This document shows positions 1 through 8,930 of a stretch of 32,809 nucleotides of DNA, one piece after another. The translations under genes were made by a program, and so were the position numbers. How positions within the stretch are numbered: position 1 is the stretch's first letter; the number at the start of each line of letters is the position of its first letter. The DNA is from a virus: the IMG/VR virus record IMGVR_UViG_3300008459_000201, positions 1-32,809 of that record; one strand, 5' to 3'. The notes under the pieces were generated by a model. That model was not told where the DNA came from, did no database searches, and worked only from the letters and a program-made list of their open reading frames with translations.

Positions 1-219
1 CAGGGCGTTCAAGGTAACCAAGGTGTTCAGGGAGCACAGGGTGTTCAAGGTGCTCAAGGGTTCCAAGGTTTCCAAGGAGTCCAAGGAGCGCAAGGAGTCC
101 AAGGCCACCAAGGCGTACAGGGTTTCCAGGGCGTTCAAGGAGCGCAAGGTGTACAAGGTGCTCAGGGTGTTCAGGGTGTTCTTGGTGCTCAAGGCAACCA
201 AGGCGTTCAAGGTGCTCCT
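1..219 (+). repeat. Collagen-like coding repeat, about 18-bp period
   Basis: Tandem imperfect 9-bp units (Gly-X-Gln) alternate in pairs to give an 18-bp higher-order period encoding GVQGXQ. Synonymous changes (GGT/GGC/GGA, CAA/CAG) scatter through the array. Confidence 0.85.
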
Positions 220-264
220 GGTTCCGCTGAAGATGCAATTGTTTATGCAATCGCTCTAGGTTGA
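1..264 (+). CDS. Collagen-like tail fibre protein, 3' end only
   Basis: The reading frame is open from the first base and stops at TGA 262-264; the 5' end lies outside the window. About 72 residues of Gly-X-Gln triplets ([18 protein letters not shown]) are followed by a short non-repetitive tail ending in the motif [12 protein letters not shown]. Collagen-like repeats of this kind are known from phage tail fibres and form trimeric rods. The repeats closely match those of the large fibre gene at 630-3878, so the two are probably related fibre components. It ends without an S74 chaperone domain, unlike its neighbour. The tip or receptor-binding role cannot be judged from this fragment. Confidence 0.85.
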   Translation, partial: QGVQGNQGVQGAQGVQGAQGFQGFQGVQGAQGVQGHQGVQGFQGVQGAQGVQGAQGVQGVLGAQGNQGVQGAPGSAEDAIVYAIALG

Positions 265-270
265 GCCCAA

Positions 271-278
271 CTAAATAT
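271..278 (+). promoter_or_regulatory. Possible T4-type late promoter (CTAAATAT)
   Basis: The octamer CTAAATAT matches six of eight bases of the T4 late consensus TATAAATA and sits in the 37-bp gap before the small structural gene at 302. Predicted +1 is near 284. A similar CTAAATA motif precedes gp13. This is weaker than the TATAAATA and GATAAATA copies elsewhere in the window. Confidence 0.45.
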
Positions 279-301
279 AAAAGTTAAGTTAAAAGAATAA
301 A

Positions 302-628
302 ATGGCCAGCGCATTTAAAAATTATTATACAAACAGCATTGGTACTACCAACACCAGTATTTTTACCGGTCCCAGTGGTGCTCAGACTACTGTTATCGGT
401 TTAACACTAACCAATATAGAAGCTCAACCAATTGAAGTGACACTATTCATGAGTGTTGGTGGAGCAAATACCTACATTATCAAAGGTGCTACTGTTCCAA
501 AAGGATCAGCATTAGTTCCTGTAGGCGGTGATCAGAAGTTAGTTGTTGAAGCAAACGATGTGCTTTACGTTCATTCAAATACTGCATCTTCCGTAGATGT
601 GGTCATTTCCACTTTAGAGATCACATAA
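302..628 (+). CDS. Small beta-rich virion/fibre-associated protein
   Basis: A 108-residue protein lying between two collagen-like fibre genes. It has no signal peptide or membrane segment. Alternating hydrophobic and polar residues ([36 protein letters not shown]) suggest an all-beta sandwich. Small proteins of this shape beside fibre genes occur in aquatic T4-like phages as structural or head/fibre decoration proteins; that comparison is from memory, without a search. The start ATG at 302 has only a weak upstream AAAAGAA. One base separates its TAA from the next ATG at 630, so translation of the two is probably coupled. The exact function is unknown. Confidence 0.7.
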   Translation: MASAFKNYYTNSIGTTNTSIFTGPSGAQTTVIGLTLTNIEAQPIEVTLFMSVGGANTYIIKGATVPKGSALVPVGGDQKLVVEANDVLYVHSNTASSVDVVISTLEIT

Positions 629-629
629 T

Positions 630-3600
630 ATGGCATTTATAGGTAACGCACCAAATGTTACGGGCGCAACAGGCGCTCAAGGTTATCAAGGTGTCCAGGG
701 CGCTCAAGGTGTTCAGGGTCATCAGGGTGTTCAGGGAGATCAGGGCGTCCAGGGAAACCAGGGTGTTCAAGGTGCTCAAGGTGTGCAGGGAAACCAGGGT
801 GTTCAAGGCCATCAAGGTGTTCAAGGATACCAAGGTGTACAGGGTGCTCAGGGTAACAATGGTAACTTCGGTGGAGCTACTTTTGATTACACATTTGATA
901 CGGATACTAATAACACCGATCCTGGGGCTGGTGGTTTAAAGTTTAATCAAGTAAACTTAATTAGTGCTACTAATTTATGGATCGATGATGAGAATGATAA
1001 CTTAACCGATCTTCAAGATTTTTTAAGAACGATAGATGACTCCACGTCCACTATCAAAGGTCACTTCAGAATTTCTAAGAAATTCGATGCAGCTGCGTTT
1101 GTGTTGTTTACAATCTCTTCTATTTCCGAGCAAGCTGGATATTTCCAAGTTGATTGTGCATATGTAACAGGAAGTTCTTCGGCACCTTTCACTGATGGTG
1201 AGGATGTATTAATCACATTTGCTAGAACTGGTGATGTTGGTGCGCAGGGTGTGCAGGGTGCTCAGGGGGTCCAAGGTCATCAAGGAGTACAGGGTGCTCA
1301 AGGTGTTCAAGGAGCTCAAGGCGTTCAGGGTGATGTTGGAGCTCAGGGTCATCAAGGCATTCAGGGTGCTCAAGGAGTTCAAGGCCATCAGGGCGTGCAG
1401 GGAGAACAAGGTGTTCAGGGCGCTCAGGGAGTCCAGGGTCATCAAGGCGTTCAGGGTGCTCAAGGCGTCCAGGGTGAGCAGGGTGTACAGGGAGCTCAAG
1501 GTGTCCAAGGAGCACAAGGTGTTCAAGGAGCCCAGGGTGTTCAAGGTGATCAGGGCGTACAAGGTCACCAGGGTGTCCAAGGTGATGTTGGTGCGCAAGG
1601 TAATCAAGGTGTACAAGGTGCACAGGGTGTACAGGGTTTCCAGGGTGTTCAGGGAGATCAGGGCGTTCAAGGCTACCAGGGTGTGCAAGGTGCTCAAGGT
1701 GTACAAGGTGCTCAAGGCGTACAAGGCCATCAAGGTGTCCAGGGCGCTCAAGGTGTTCAGGGTCACCAGGGCTTTGGTTATGCACCACTGACTTCTGGTT
1801 CTGCTCTACCTACAACTAACATATCTGGAAACACGACTGCATATCAATATGTGAGCAGTGCTGATGCATATGCTATTGGTGATTATGTAATCATTAACGA
1901 TACTGATAGCGGATCTACTTTCTTCCACTATGCAAGAATTAATAATGTTCAATTTGCAGGTGGATTTGGATACGCATTAACTTATGATATGTTGGACGCT
2001 GGTGGTACACCTGTTAATAATCCTTCATACACATGGTCTATCCATTTAACAGGTATCAAGGGATATCAGGGATATCAAGGCGTTCAGGGAGCTCAGGGCG
2101 TTCAAGGCGTTCAAGGTGCTCAGGGTGTGCAGGGTGTTCAAGGATTCCAGGGTGTTCAAGGCGCACAGGGCGTTCAGGGCGCACAGGGCGTTCAAGGTCA
2201 CCAGGGTGTTCAAGGCGCACAAGGCGTTCAGGGCCATCAAGGCCAGAGTGGTGCGTTCGGTGGTGCTGCTTTTGAGTACACATATGATTCTGATACAACT
2301 AATTCAGAACCAGGTGATGGTTTTATTAGGTTCAGTAACGCAGACATAGCCGTTGCAGCTAATTTGTATATTGATCAGCAAGATGGTGCGACTCCATCTG
2401 CTAATATCTACAACTTCCTACAGACGATTGATGATTCTACATCAGCAATAAAAGGTCACTTCACAATTACTGAAGTCTCCAACACTGACCACTATGCTTT
2501 GTTTACCATTACTGGTTTACACACGCACAACACACACTACTTCAGTGTTCCTGTAACGTTTATTTCAGGAAGCAATTCTTGGTCAGACAATACAAACACA
2601 ATCATCACATTTGCAAGAACTGGTGATCAGGGTGATGTTGGCGCTCAAGGTAGTCAAGGTGTTCAAGGTGCACAAGGTGTTCAGGGTGCTCAAGGTGTCC
2701 AGGGTGCCCAAGGTGTTCAGGGTGCGCAAGGTGTTCAAGGACACCAGGGTGTTCAAGGAGCTCAGGGTGTTCAAGGTCACCAAGGTGTTCAAGGTGCTCA
2801 AGGCGTTCAAGGTGCGCAGGGCGTACAAGGAGCTCAAGGCGTCCAGGGTGTTTTAGGCGCCCAGGGTAATCAAGGTTTCCAAGGTGTTCAAGGAGCCCAA
2901 GGTGTACAGGGTCACCAGGGTGTTCAGGGAGCTCAAGGTGTCCAGGGAGCTCAGGGTCGTCAAGGATTCCAGGGTGTTCAGGGTGCTCAGGGTGTTCAGG
3001 GTGTTCTAGGAGCTCAAGGTTTCCAAGGTGTTCAAGGTGCTCAGGGTGTTCAGGGCGTTATCGGTGCTCAGGGTAACCAAGGCGTTCAAGGAGCACAGGG
3101 TGTTCAGGGTGTATTGGGAGCTCAAGGCAATCAGGGTGTCCAGGGTGCTCAGGGACGTCAGGGTGATCTTGGAGTGCAGGGTGCTCAAGGACGACAAGGT
3201 GCTCAAGGCGTTCAAGGTGTTATAGGTGCTCAGGGTGCTGTTGGTGCGCAGGGTGCTGTAGGCGCTCAAGGAACAGTTGGTGCGCAGGGTGCTGTAGGTG
3301 CTCAGGGAACTGTAGGTGCCCAAGGTGCTGCTGGTGCTCAGGGTGTACAAGGTGCTCAAGGACGACAAGGTGCTCAAGGTGTTCAGGGTGTTATTGGTGC
3401 TCAAGGTGCTGCTGGTGCTCAGGGTGCTGTTGGTGCTCAAGGTAACCAAGGTGTCCAAGGTGCTACCGGTCTTGTAACAGGCACAAATTCTAACTGTAAC
3501 TCGTTTGGTGTAGGTACAGCTGCTTCCGGTACTGCTGGTGAGATCAGAGCTACAAACAACATTACAGCTTATTATTCTGATGATCGTTTGAAAGTCAGAA

Positions 3601-3878
3601 TCGGTAATATTGAAGATGCTGTTGATAAAGTCAGACAACTAACAGGCTTCTATTATACTGCTAACGAATTAGCAAAGAGCTTCGGTTACCAGGGTGAGTT
3701 ACAAGTTGGTGTTTCTGCACAGGAAACACAAAAAGTACTTCCAATGGCTGTCGTTCCAGCTCCTATCGATGATAGATTCCTAACAGTTAGATATGAAAAA
3801 ATTATCCCATTGTTGGTTGAAGCGATCAAAGAATTACAACTTCAAATTGACTTAATAAATAAAAGATTAGATAATTAA
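630..3878 (+). CDS. Long collagen-like tail fibre with S74 intramolecular chaperone
   Basis: A 1082-residue modular fibre. In order: a short N-terminus with ATGAQ triplets; Gly-X-Gln rod 1 (about residues 14-76); globular domain A (77-200); rod 2 (200-380); globular domain B (380-475); rod 3 (475-540); globular domain C (540-666); a long rod 4 (666-945) whose later part shifts to GAVGAQ and GRQGAQ; and a C-terminal S74-type chaperone. The last is recognised by SDDRLK around Ser983, then [16 protein letters not shown] and [17 protein letters not shown]. In S74 family proteins the chaperone trimerises the fibre and self-cleaves just before the SDxRLK motif, so the mature fibre should end near residue 982. 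Domains A and C are clearly homologous to each other. This is probably the main adhesin or side fibre. Long antisense frames through the repeats are composition artefacts. Confidence 0.92.
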   Translation: MAFIGNAPNVTGATGAQGYQGVQGAQGVQGHQGVQGDQGVQGNQGVQGAQGVQGNQGVQGHQGVQGYQGVQGAQGNNGNFGGATFDYTFDTDTNNTDPGAGGLKFNQVNLISATNLWIDDENDNLTDLQDFLRTIDDSTSTIKGHFRISKKFDAAAFVLFTISSISEQAGYFQVDCAYVTGSSSAPFTDGEDVLITFARTGDVGAQGVQGAQGVQGHQGVQGAQGVQGAQGVQGDVGAQGHQGIQGAQGVQGHQGVQGEQGVQGAQGVQGHQGVQGAQGVQGEQGVQGAQGVQGAQGVQGAQGVQGDQGVQGHQGVQGDVGAQGNQGVQGAQGVQGFQGVQGDQGVQGYQGVQGAQGVQGAQGVQGHQGVQGAQGVQGHQGFGYAPLTSGSALPTTNISGNTTAYQYVSSADAYAIGDYVIINDTDSGSTFFHYARINNVQFAGGFGYALTYDMLDAGGTPVNNPSYTWSIHLTGIKGYQGYQGVQGAQGVQGVQGAQGVQGVQGFQGVQGAQGVQGAQGVQGHQGVQGAQGVQGHQGQSGAFGGAAFEYTYDSDTTNSEPGDGFIRFSNADIAVAANLYIDQQDGATPSANIYNFLQTIDDSTSAIKGHFTITEVSNTDHYALFTITGLHTHNTHYFSVPVTFISGSNSWSDNTNTIITFARTGDQGDVGAQGSQGVQGAQGVQGAQGVQGAQGVQGAQGVQGHQGVQGAQGVQGHQGVQGAQGVQGAQGVQGAQGVQGVLGAQGNQGFQGVQGAQGVQGHQGVQGAQGVQGAQGRQGFQGVQGAQGVQGVLGAQGFQGVQGAQGVQGVIGAQGNQGVQGAQGVQGVLGAQGNQGVQGAQGRQGDLGVQGAQGRQGAQGVQGVIGAQGAVGAQGAVGAQGTVGAQGAVGAQGTVGAQGAAGAQGVQGAQGRQGAQGVQGVIGAQGAAGAQGAVGAQGNQGVQGATGLVTGTNSNCNSFGVGTAASGTAGEIRATNNITAYYSDDRLKVRIGNIEDAVDKVRQLTGFYYTANELAKSFGYQGELQVGVSAQETQKVLPMAVVPAPIDDRFLTVRYEKIIPLLVEAIKELQLQIDLINKRLDN
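669..861 (+). repeat. Collagen-like repeat array, rod 1
   Basis: Tandem Gly-X-Gln codons of the large fibre, with the 18-bp GVQGXQ period (X = A, H, D, N, Y). Confidence 0.8.
1234..1773 (+). repeat. Collagen-like repeat array, rod 2
   Basis: About 540 bp of Gly-X-Gln units between globular domains A and B. It is interrupted at intervals by GDVGAQ units, which break the strict GVQGXQ alternation. Confidence 0.8.
2056..2247 (+). repeat. Collagen-like repeat array, rod 3
   Basis: About 190 bp of Gly-X-Gln units between globular domains B and C, opening with GYQGYQ and including GVQGVQ and GFQ. Confidence 0.8.
2626..3465 (+). repeat. Collagen-like repeat array, rod 4
   Basis: About 840 bp, the longest rod. 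The first part is GVQGAQ/GHQ. The last 300 bp change to [18 protein letters not shown] and repeated [12 protein letters not shown], so composition changes towards the C-terminal chaperone. Confidence 0.8.
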
Positions 3879-3904
3879 CAATCTTTCTTTATTATGATTT
3901 TGAA

Positions 3905-4612
3905 ATGAATAGTGATCCTTTTGACCATATTGTAATAGACAACTTCTTAGACGAAAATCTTGCTAAGAAGTTGTCTTCTGAGTTTATGGATTACGACAGT
4001 CCTAATTGGTACTGCTACAACAATCCACTCGAACACAAAAAGACATCTAACAACTGGTATCACTTTCCTCCAGCGACATATCATTATATGTCGTATTTGA
4101 ACTCACCAGAATTCATTAAGCGTATTGAAGATACGACAGGTATCACAGGTCTATACCCCGATATTGGTTTACATGGTGCTGGTTGGCATATCCACGGCCG
4201 TGGGGGCAAGCTAAACGTTCATTTGGATTATTCTATTCATCCAAAGCTTAAGCTCCTAAGAAAACTAAACATCATCATATACCTCGAGCAAGATTGGGAT
4301 CCAGCTTGGGGTGGTGGTTTGGAGTTGTGGTCAAATGATCCCGAGACAAACAAACCTCTCAAAAAAGTTAAGCATGTTGACTATAAGTTTAATCGCGCAG
4401 TACTGTTCGATACTACCCAACACTCCTGGCATGGTTTTGCAGATCCGTTAACCTGCCCTGAACATAAACACAGAAAAAGTATTGCAATGTACTATCTAAT
4501 CGATCCGCCTGAAGGTGTAGATAGTAGAAAGCGTGCTTTGTATGCTGCATCTGAATCGCAAAAGAACGATCCATCTATTAATAAATTTATTGAGGAAAGA
4601 TCCAAGTTATAA
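3905..4612 (+). CDS. 2OG-Fe(II) oxygenase (prolyl/aspartyl hydroxylase-like)
   Basis: A 235-residue protein with the double-stranded beta-helix signature of 2-oxoglutarate/Fe(II) dioxygenases. It has the HxD pair in VHLDYS (His106, Asp108), a distal His in HSWHGF (His176, with His173 nearby) and a 2OG-binding Arg in HRKSIAMYY (Arg190). The segment NIIIYLEQDWDPAWGGGLELW is the usual strand-turn of the fold. The family hydroxylates protein side chains or small molecules; the substrate here is unknown. It follows the collagen-like fibre by 26 bp and overlaps the next gene by one base (TAATG), heading a four-gene modification group. A fibre residue or a glycan sugar is a plausible target. No clear Shine-Dalgarno precedes the ATG. 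Confidence 0.85.
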   Translation: MNSDPFDHIVIDNFLDENLAKKLSSEFMDYDSPNWYCYNNPLEHKKTSNNWYHFPPATYHYMSYLNSPEFIKRIEDTTGITGLYPDIGLHGAGWHIHGRGGKLNVHLDYSIHPKLKLLRKLNIIIYLEQDWDPAWGGGLELWSNDPETNKPLKKVKHVDYKFNRAVLFDTTQHSWHGFADPLTCPEHKHRKSIAMYYLIDPPEGVDSRKRALYAASESQKNDPSINKFIEERSKL

Positions 4613-7116
4613 TGACTTGTTCTGATAAAATCATTGAGCTTTTAGATAAGCTCAATATCAATGGCCATGATAAACCTGGTGGCACTGATAAAAACACTAA
4701 CCATTCTTACGTTGATGTTTATGGAAACACTCTTTCCAAGTATTTGACAAAAGCTGGTGCATTATTGGAAATTGGTGTTCAGTATGGTGGTTCATCACTT
4801 CTTTGGCATGAGTTATTACCAAACTTCAAACTATGTTTAGTAGATAATGAAGATAAGATGCATGAAGACGTTAAGTCTAAATTGGATCCAAACAGAGTTA
4901 ACTATCTGATTAGAGATGCTTACGATCAGTACACAGCACGTGATGTTAAGAACCTCCACCCAAATGGCTTCGATGTAATTATTGATGATGGACCTCACAC
5001 TCTAAAGAGTCAGGGTCAGTGTATTGATCTGTATCTTGGTTTATTGAAGACTGATGGTTGTTTGATCATCGAGGATATTGCAACAATTGAATATGCACAA
5101 GAGCTTTATGAGTTAGTTCCTAAAGCAAAACACCTCGAAGCAGAGATTATTGATCTTCGCAACGTCAAAGGCAGATTCGATGACATTGTTCTAGTTATTA
5201 AAAAACGCGAAGAGATTCCTGATAATAAGATTGCTGTATTTTACCATGTAGGACAGTTTGGTGAATGGAGAAGACTTTACCAAGAACAAATTAACTCGTT
5301 GTGCGTTAGTAAACTTTACGAAGCATGTGACTTTGTTCATGTTGGTGTAAATGGATCGGAAGAACTTCCATCGACGCTTCCCAAGATGAAAATCAAGTAT
5401 AATGAAAATACAATACTTGAAGCAGACACACTTAAAGCAATGTGGGAGTTTTGTAAGGACAACCCTGATTACAGAGTAATGTACTTCCATACAAAAGGAG
5501 CAACACAAGAAGGATCAGTTCACAGGTACAATGTTGATGCATGGAGACTATACCTTGAATACTTCAACATCCACGAATGGAAAAGAAACTTAGAGTACTT
5601 AAAACAATACGACTGCTCTGGTGCTGAATGGATCCATGAATCAGGATTAGTTAACCAGGCTACTGGTGAGACTACATGGCAAGATACAGGACACTATGCT
5701 GGCAACTATTGGTGGGCCAATGCTTCATACATCAGCAAACTAGATCCTGAATACATCTATGATCCTCTAAACGGATGGACAAGATGGAGAAGTGAACTTT
5801 GGATTGGTACTGGTCACCCCAAACGTTTTAACTTCTATAATACCAATGACTTCTGTAAGTATACAATGAGGACGTATTCTCCCCATGAATATATAATAAC
5901 AGAAGACAATCCAGTGAAAATTGAAAATCAAATTATGTTAAACAATAAAAAAGCTAAGTTTGTAATGATGTCGATGTTCAAGAATGAAGCCAAAACAATT
6001 GGCCGAATGCTTGAATCTTGTTACAAATACATCGACTACTACGTACTTCAAGATAACGGTTCTACAGACGGAACGCCTGAAGTAGTTGCAAACTTCTTCA
6101 AAGATAAAAATATCCCAGGTTATGTTTACAATGTAGAAGAAGGCTGGGTTGGGTTCGGATGGAACAGGGATCACTTGCTCCAAAAAGTTCGTAACACTGA
6201 TCACGGTTGTGACTGGATCCTCAAGATGGATTGTGATGAAATCCTAGAAGTTGATGATGACTTTGATTGGAGCGTCTTCGATGATAAGAACCTTCACAGC
6301 TTTCACGTTCCAGCTAAGTCAGGTAGTACTGTATACCACCGTGCATGGATCTGGAATGCTAGGCTTCCTTGGAGATTCAATCACGACACGGCACATGAAA
6401 CAATTGTGTTGGATGTAGATGGTATTGGTGAAAACTTCAGAAGACACAATCTACCGCTATCGTTTAGACAAGTAGGTTTCGATGATGGCGAAAGTTGGCA
6501 ATCACCAACAAAGTATGTTTCTGATGCATTGAAGCTCGAAGAAAAGCTAATCAAAGAAAACACAATGCTTACTGACTTGTATCATTTCTGGTATGTTGGT
6601 AAGAGTTATTATGATGCATTCAAAGCTGTTGGTTTACCATTAAAACAAAAACATAATAACGAACTAGCTCGTAGATGTATCTTCTATTGCATGGAATTCC
6701 TAGATGTCACTCATAACTACTCATCAACAGGTAGAGCAGATAGAATGGATGAGATGGCATATTATGCTATGATGATGGTCGGTAACTCTTACAGATATAT
6801 TGGTGATACTGATAATGCTCTCAAATATTTGAAGGCCGCAGAGGAATTCTGTTCTGTTAGAAATGAACACCTAATCAACATTGCTGAGATCTATAGAGAT
6901 ATCCAAGACTTCAATAATATGTTCTTAGTGACTCAAAGAATGACAAACTCTAATAGAAAGAATCCTTTCCCAGAGTTCTCATTCATTATCGAAGCTCAGT
7001 GCTATCCTGACACAGGAACGTATTGTCACGAATTGCACGCTTTTGCACAGGAACGGGCAACTGTAACCAATCCTGTGATAAGCAATCCCAAATTTAACTT
7101 GAAGGTGAATTTATGA
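4612..7116 (+). CDS. Methyltransferase-glycosyltransferase fusion with TPR-like tail
   Basis: An 834-residue multidomain enzyme. Residues about 40-195 are a class I SAM methyltransferase of the sugar O-methyltransferase type, with motif I LLEIGVQYGGSS (51-62) and the acidic IIDDGPHT (123-130). Residues 201-440 (IAVFYHVGQFGEW, YFHTKGAT) resemble a glycosyltransferase-like domain found in other multidomain glycosyltransferases. Residues 448-640 are a GT-A family 2 glycosyltransferase, with MFKNEAKTIGRMLES, DNGSTDGT and the metal-binding DxD in KMDCDEIL (Asp540, Asp542). The C-terminus (about 709-790) contains TPR-like helical pairs (NSYRYIGDTDNALKYLKAAE). It likely builds and methylates a glycan on a virion protein. 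It overlaps both neighbours (TAATG upstream, ATGA downstream). Domain assignments are firm for the ends and weaker for the middle. Confidence 0.82.
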   Translation: MTCSDKIIELLDKLNINGHDKPGGTDKNTNHSYVDVYGNTLSKYLTKAGALLEIGVQYGGSSLLWHELLPNFKLCLVDNEDKMHEDVKSKLDPNRVNYLIRDAYDQYTARDVKNLHPNGFDVIIDDGPHTLKSQGQCIDLYLGLLKTDGCLIIEDIATIEYAQELYELVPKAKHLEAEIIDLRNVKGRFDDIVLVIKKREEIPDNKIAVFYHVGQFGEWRRLYQEQINSLCVSKLYEACDFVHVGVNGSEELPSTLPKMKIKYNENTILEADTLKAMWEFCKDNPDYRVMYFHTKGATQEGSVHRYNVDAWRLYLEYFNIHEWKRNLEYLKQYDCSGAEWIHESGLVNQATGETTWQDTGHYAGNYWWANASYISKLDPEYIYDPLNGWTRWRSELWIGTGHPKRFNFYNTNDFCKYTMRTYSPHEYIITEDNPVKIENQIMLNNKKAKFVMMSMFKNEAKTIGRMLESCYKYIDYYVLQDNGSTDGTPEVVANFFKDKNIPGYVYNVEEGWVGFGWNRDHLLQKVRNTDHGCDWILKMDCDEILEVDDDFDWSVFDDKNLHSFHVPAKSGSTVYHRAWIWNARLPWRFNHDTAHETIVLDVDGIGENFRRHNLPLSFRQVGFDDGESWQSPTKYVSDALKLEEKLIKENTMLTDLYHFWYVGKSYYDAFKAVGLPLKQKHNNELARRCIFYCMEFLDVTHNYSSTGRADRMDEMAYYAMMMVGNSYRYIGDTDNALKYLKAAEEFCSVRNEHLINIAEIYRDIQDFNNMFLVTQRMTNSNRKNPFPEFSFIIEAQCYPDTGTYCHELHAFAQERATVTNPVISNPKFNLKVNL

Positions 7117-7670
7117 TGGACAAAAGATTATTTGTAGTAGACAACTTCTATGCAAATCCAGATGATGTAAGACAGTTTGCTCTCGGTGTTGATTACGAAG
7201 AGAGCTCTCAGTGGTACAAAGGTAAGCGGTCAAAAGAACAATACAACTTTCCCGGTATACAGGAAGCGTTTGAGGGTGTTATGGGAATGAAACTCAAACC
7301 TTTGAACGAGCATGGTATGTGTGGTAGATTTCAATTGCTAACAGCAAATGATCCGGTAGTTTATCATTATGATAGTCAGCAATGGGCTGCTATGATTTAT
7401 TTGACACCCAATGCACCGGTACAAAGTGGCACTTCTTTGTACAAATCCAAAATTACTGGAGCAAGACGTTTAGAAGATCCCGGCATCGATGACAGCTTTC
7501 CCAGAGGTTTTTACGATAGTTCACAATTCGAAGTTGTAGACCAAATTGGTAACGTGTACAATAGAGCGGTAATCATGGATGCTAGATGCATTCACTCTGC
7601 TTCCATGTATTTTGGAAACAATGATAACAACTGCCGATTGACTCACCTTTTCTTCTTTGATAATGCATAA
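7113..7670 (+). CDS. DUF6445-like protein (2OG-oxygenase fold)
   Basis: A 185-residue protein opening with LFVVDNFYANPDDVRQFAL, a start typical of a phage and bacterial family (DUF6445) related to 2OG-Fe(II) oxygenases. Candidate metal ligands are His85 and Asp87 in YHYDSQQW and His161 in RCIHSASMYFG, with Arg175 in CRLTHLFFF as the possible 2OG anchor. The spacing is compatible with HxD...H...R. ATG 7113 overlaps the stop of the previous gene (ATGA), and the 3' end overlaps the next gene, so it is translationally coupled in the modification group. The biochemical reaction is not known; the family placement is from memory of conserved motifs. Confidence 0.7.
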   Translation: MMDKRLFVVDNFYANPDDVRQFALGVDYEESSQWYKGKRSKEQYNFPGIQEAFEGVMGMKLKPLNEHGMCGRFQLLTANDPVVYHYDSQQWAAMIYLTPNAPVQSGTSLYKSKITGARRLEDPGIDDSFPRGFYDSSQFEVVDQIGNVYNRAVIMDARCIHSASMYFGNNDNNCRLTHLFFFDNA

Positions 7671-8925
7671 CTACAAATTTAGTTTAATTACGCCTGAACA
7701 TAGTGTTAAAAATATTCCGTTTCTCATTGAGTTGTATGATAGTATCAAGAAACAAACATATGATAATTGGGAATGGATTCTTTACTTAAACAATGGATTT
7801 AAGAAAACCGACTTACCTTTAGAGATCCTTGCTGATCTTAAAGTGGTTATCATTGATGGTGAAACAAACCCCAACATTGGTTACTTGAAGAATAAGGCAT
7901 TCCATGCTGGAACTGGTGACATCCTTGTTGAAGTTGACCACGATGATGAACTAGTTGATGTTTGTTTGGAAAAACTAAACAAAGCCTTCCAGGATGAATC
8001 TATTGGATTCTGCTACAGCGATAACGCTGTTAATCATATGGAAAACAAGTTTATTCCATACAATGAGGCATATGGCTGGAAGCATAGAATGTTCAAGTGG
8101 AAAGATAAGTTACTTTTCGCTATGAACAGCTTCAAACCATCCAGTCATAGTTTGGGTTACATTTGGTATGCTCCAGACCATGTTAGAGCTTGGCGTAAAG
8201 ATGTGTATGTTGCTATTGGTGGCCACAATCCTGAACTATCTATTTGCGATGATCACGAATTGTGTATCCGCACCTACCTAGCTACAAAGATGCATCACAT
8301 TCCGGAGGTTCTTTACATCTATAGAATCACTGGTGATAATACTTGGTTAGAACGTAATGCGGCTATCCAGCAAAAAACTGTTGAGTTATTTAATCAAAAC
8401 GCTCAGCAGTTAGCAGAAAAGGATGCTAGAGATAAAGGTTTAATGTTAATTGATATTGGTGGTGGATTGAATCCTCGAGCTGGTTATCTAACAATTGACC
8501 AAGAAGGTGCTGATATCACCTGCGACCTTAACGATCGCATTCCTCTTCCTGATAATAGTGTTGGGGTTATCAACGCTAGCCACGTCATCGAACATCTGAA
8601 AGATAAAACTAAAACGATGAGTGAGATCCATAGAGTTCTTGCACATGGAGGTTGGGCTTTCATTGAAGTTCCTAGCACAGATGGTCGTGGAGCGTTTCAA
8701 GATCCCACACACGTAAGCTATTGGAATCAAAACAGCTTCCTGTATTACACTGATGCATATCTTGCAGGGTTTATCAGGAACAAAGACATTAAGTTCCAGG
8801 AATTCCGTAAGGAAACATGGTTTCCTAATGAATGGCTGAAGAGTTTGAACGTGTGTGTTACAACGGCTTGGCTTGTTGCAAACAAAGAAGGTGGTGAACG
8901 CCTACCTCATTTGAAGAAAATCTAA
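7657..8925 (+). CDS. Glycosyltransferase family 2-methyltransferase fusion
   Basis: A 422-residue protein. The N-terminal half (about 5-245) is a GT-A family 2 glycosyltransferase with SLITPEHS, the QTYDNWEWIL turn and an acidic metal-binding motif VDHDDEL (residues 93-99). The C-terminal half (about 262-400) is a class I SAM methyltransferase with LIDIGGGLNPRAGYLTID as motif I, the NASHVIEHL motif typical of Methyltransf_11 enzymes and IHRVLAHGGWAFIEVP as the following strand. Domain order is the reverse of the fusion at 4612-7116. The start overlaps the preceding gene by 14 bp; the third codon (7663) is an alternative ATG. It is the last gene before the neck operon and ends just before the gp13 hairpin. 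Glycan assembly with sugar methylation is the likely role; the target is not visible. Confidence 0.83.
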   Translation: MIMHNYKFSLITPEHSVKNIPFLIELYDSIKKQTYDNWEWILYLNNGFKKTDLPLEILADLKVVIIDGETNPNIGYLKNKAFHAGTGDILVEVDHDDELVDVCLEKLNKAFQDESIGFCYSDNAVNHMENKFIPYNEAYGWKHRMFKWKDKLLFAMNSFKPSSHSLGYIWYAPDHVRAWRKDVYVAIGGHNPELSICDDHELCIRTYLATKMHHIPEVLYIYRITGDNTWLERNAAIQQKTVELFNQNAQQLAEKDARDKGLMLIDIGGGLNPRAGYLTIDQEGADITCDLNDRIPLPDNSVGVINASHVIEHLKDKTKTMSEIHRVLAHGGWAFIEVPSTDGRGAFQDPTHVSYWNQNSFLYYTDAYLAGFIRNKDIKFQEFRKETWFPNEWLKSLNVCVTTAWLVANKEGGERLPHLKKI

Positions 8926-8930
8926 CAAAT

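Noticed and set aside
1-3465. Tandem repeats as a possible CRISPR array
   Set aside because: The units are in frame, imperfect, adjacent without spacers and code for Gly-X-Gln.
621-3638. Long minus-strand frames through the fibre repeats (for example 1209-1766 and 3006-3638)
   Set aside because: Their products are monotonous Leu/Thr/Asn or His/Pro/Glu repeats, which follow from the repeated Gly-X-Gln codons on the other strand. No ribosome-binding site or family motif.
3879-3904. Promoter in the gap between fibre and oxygenase genes
   Set aside because: The gap is A/T-rich but has no TATAAATA-type octamer or paired -35/-10.
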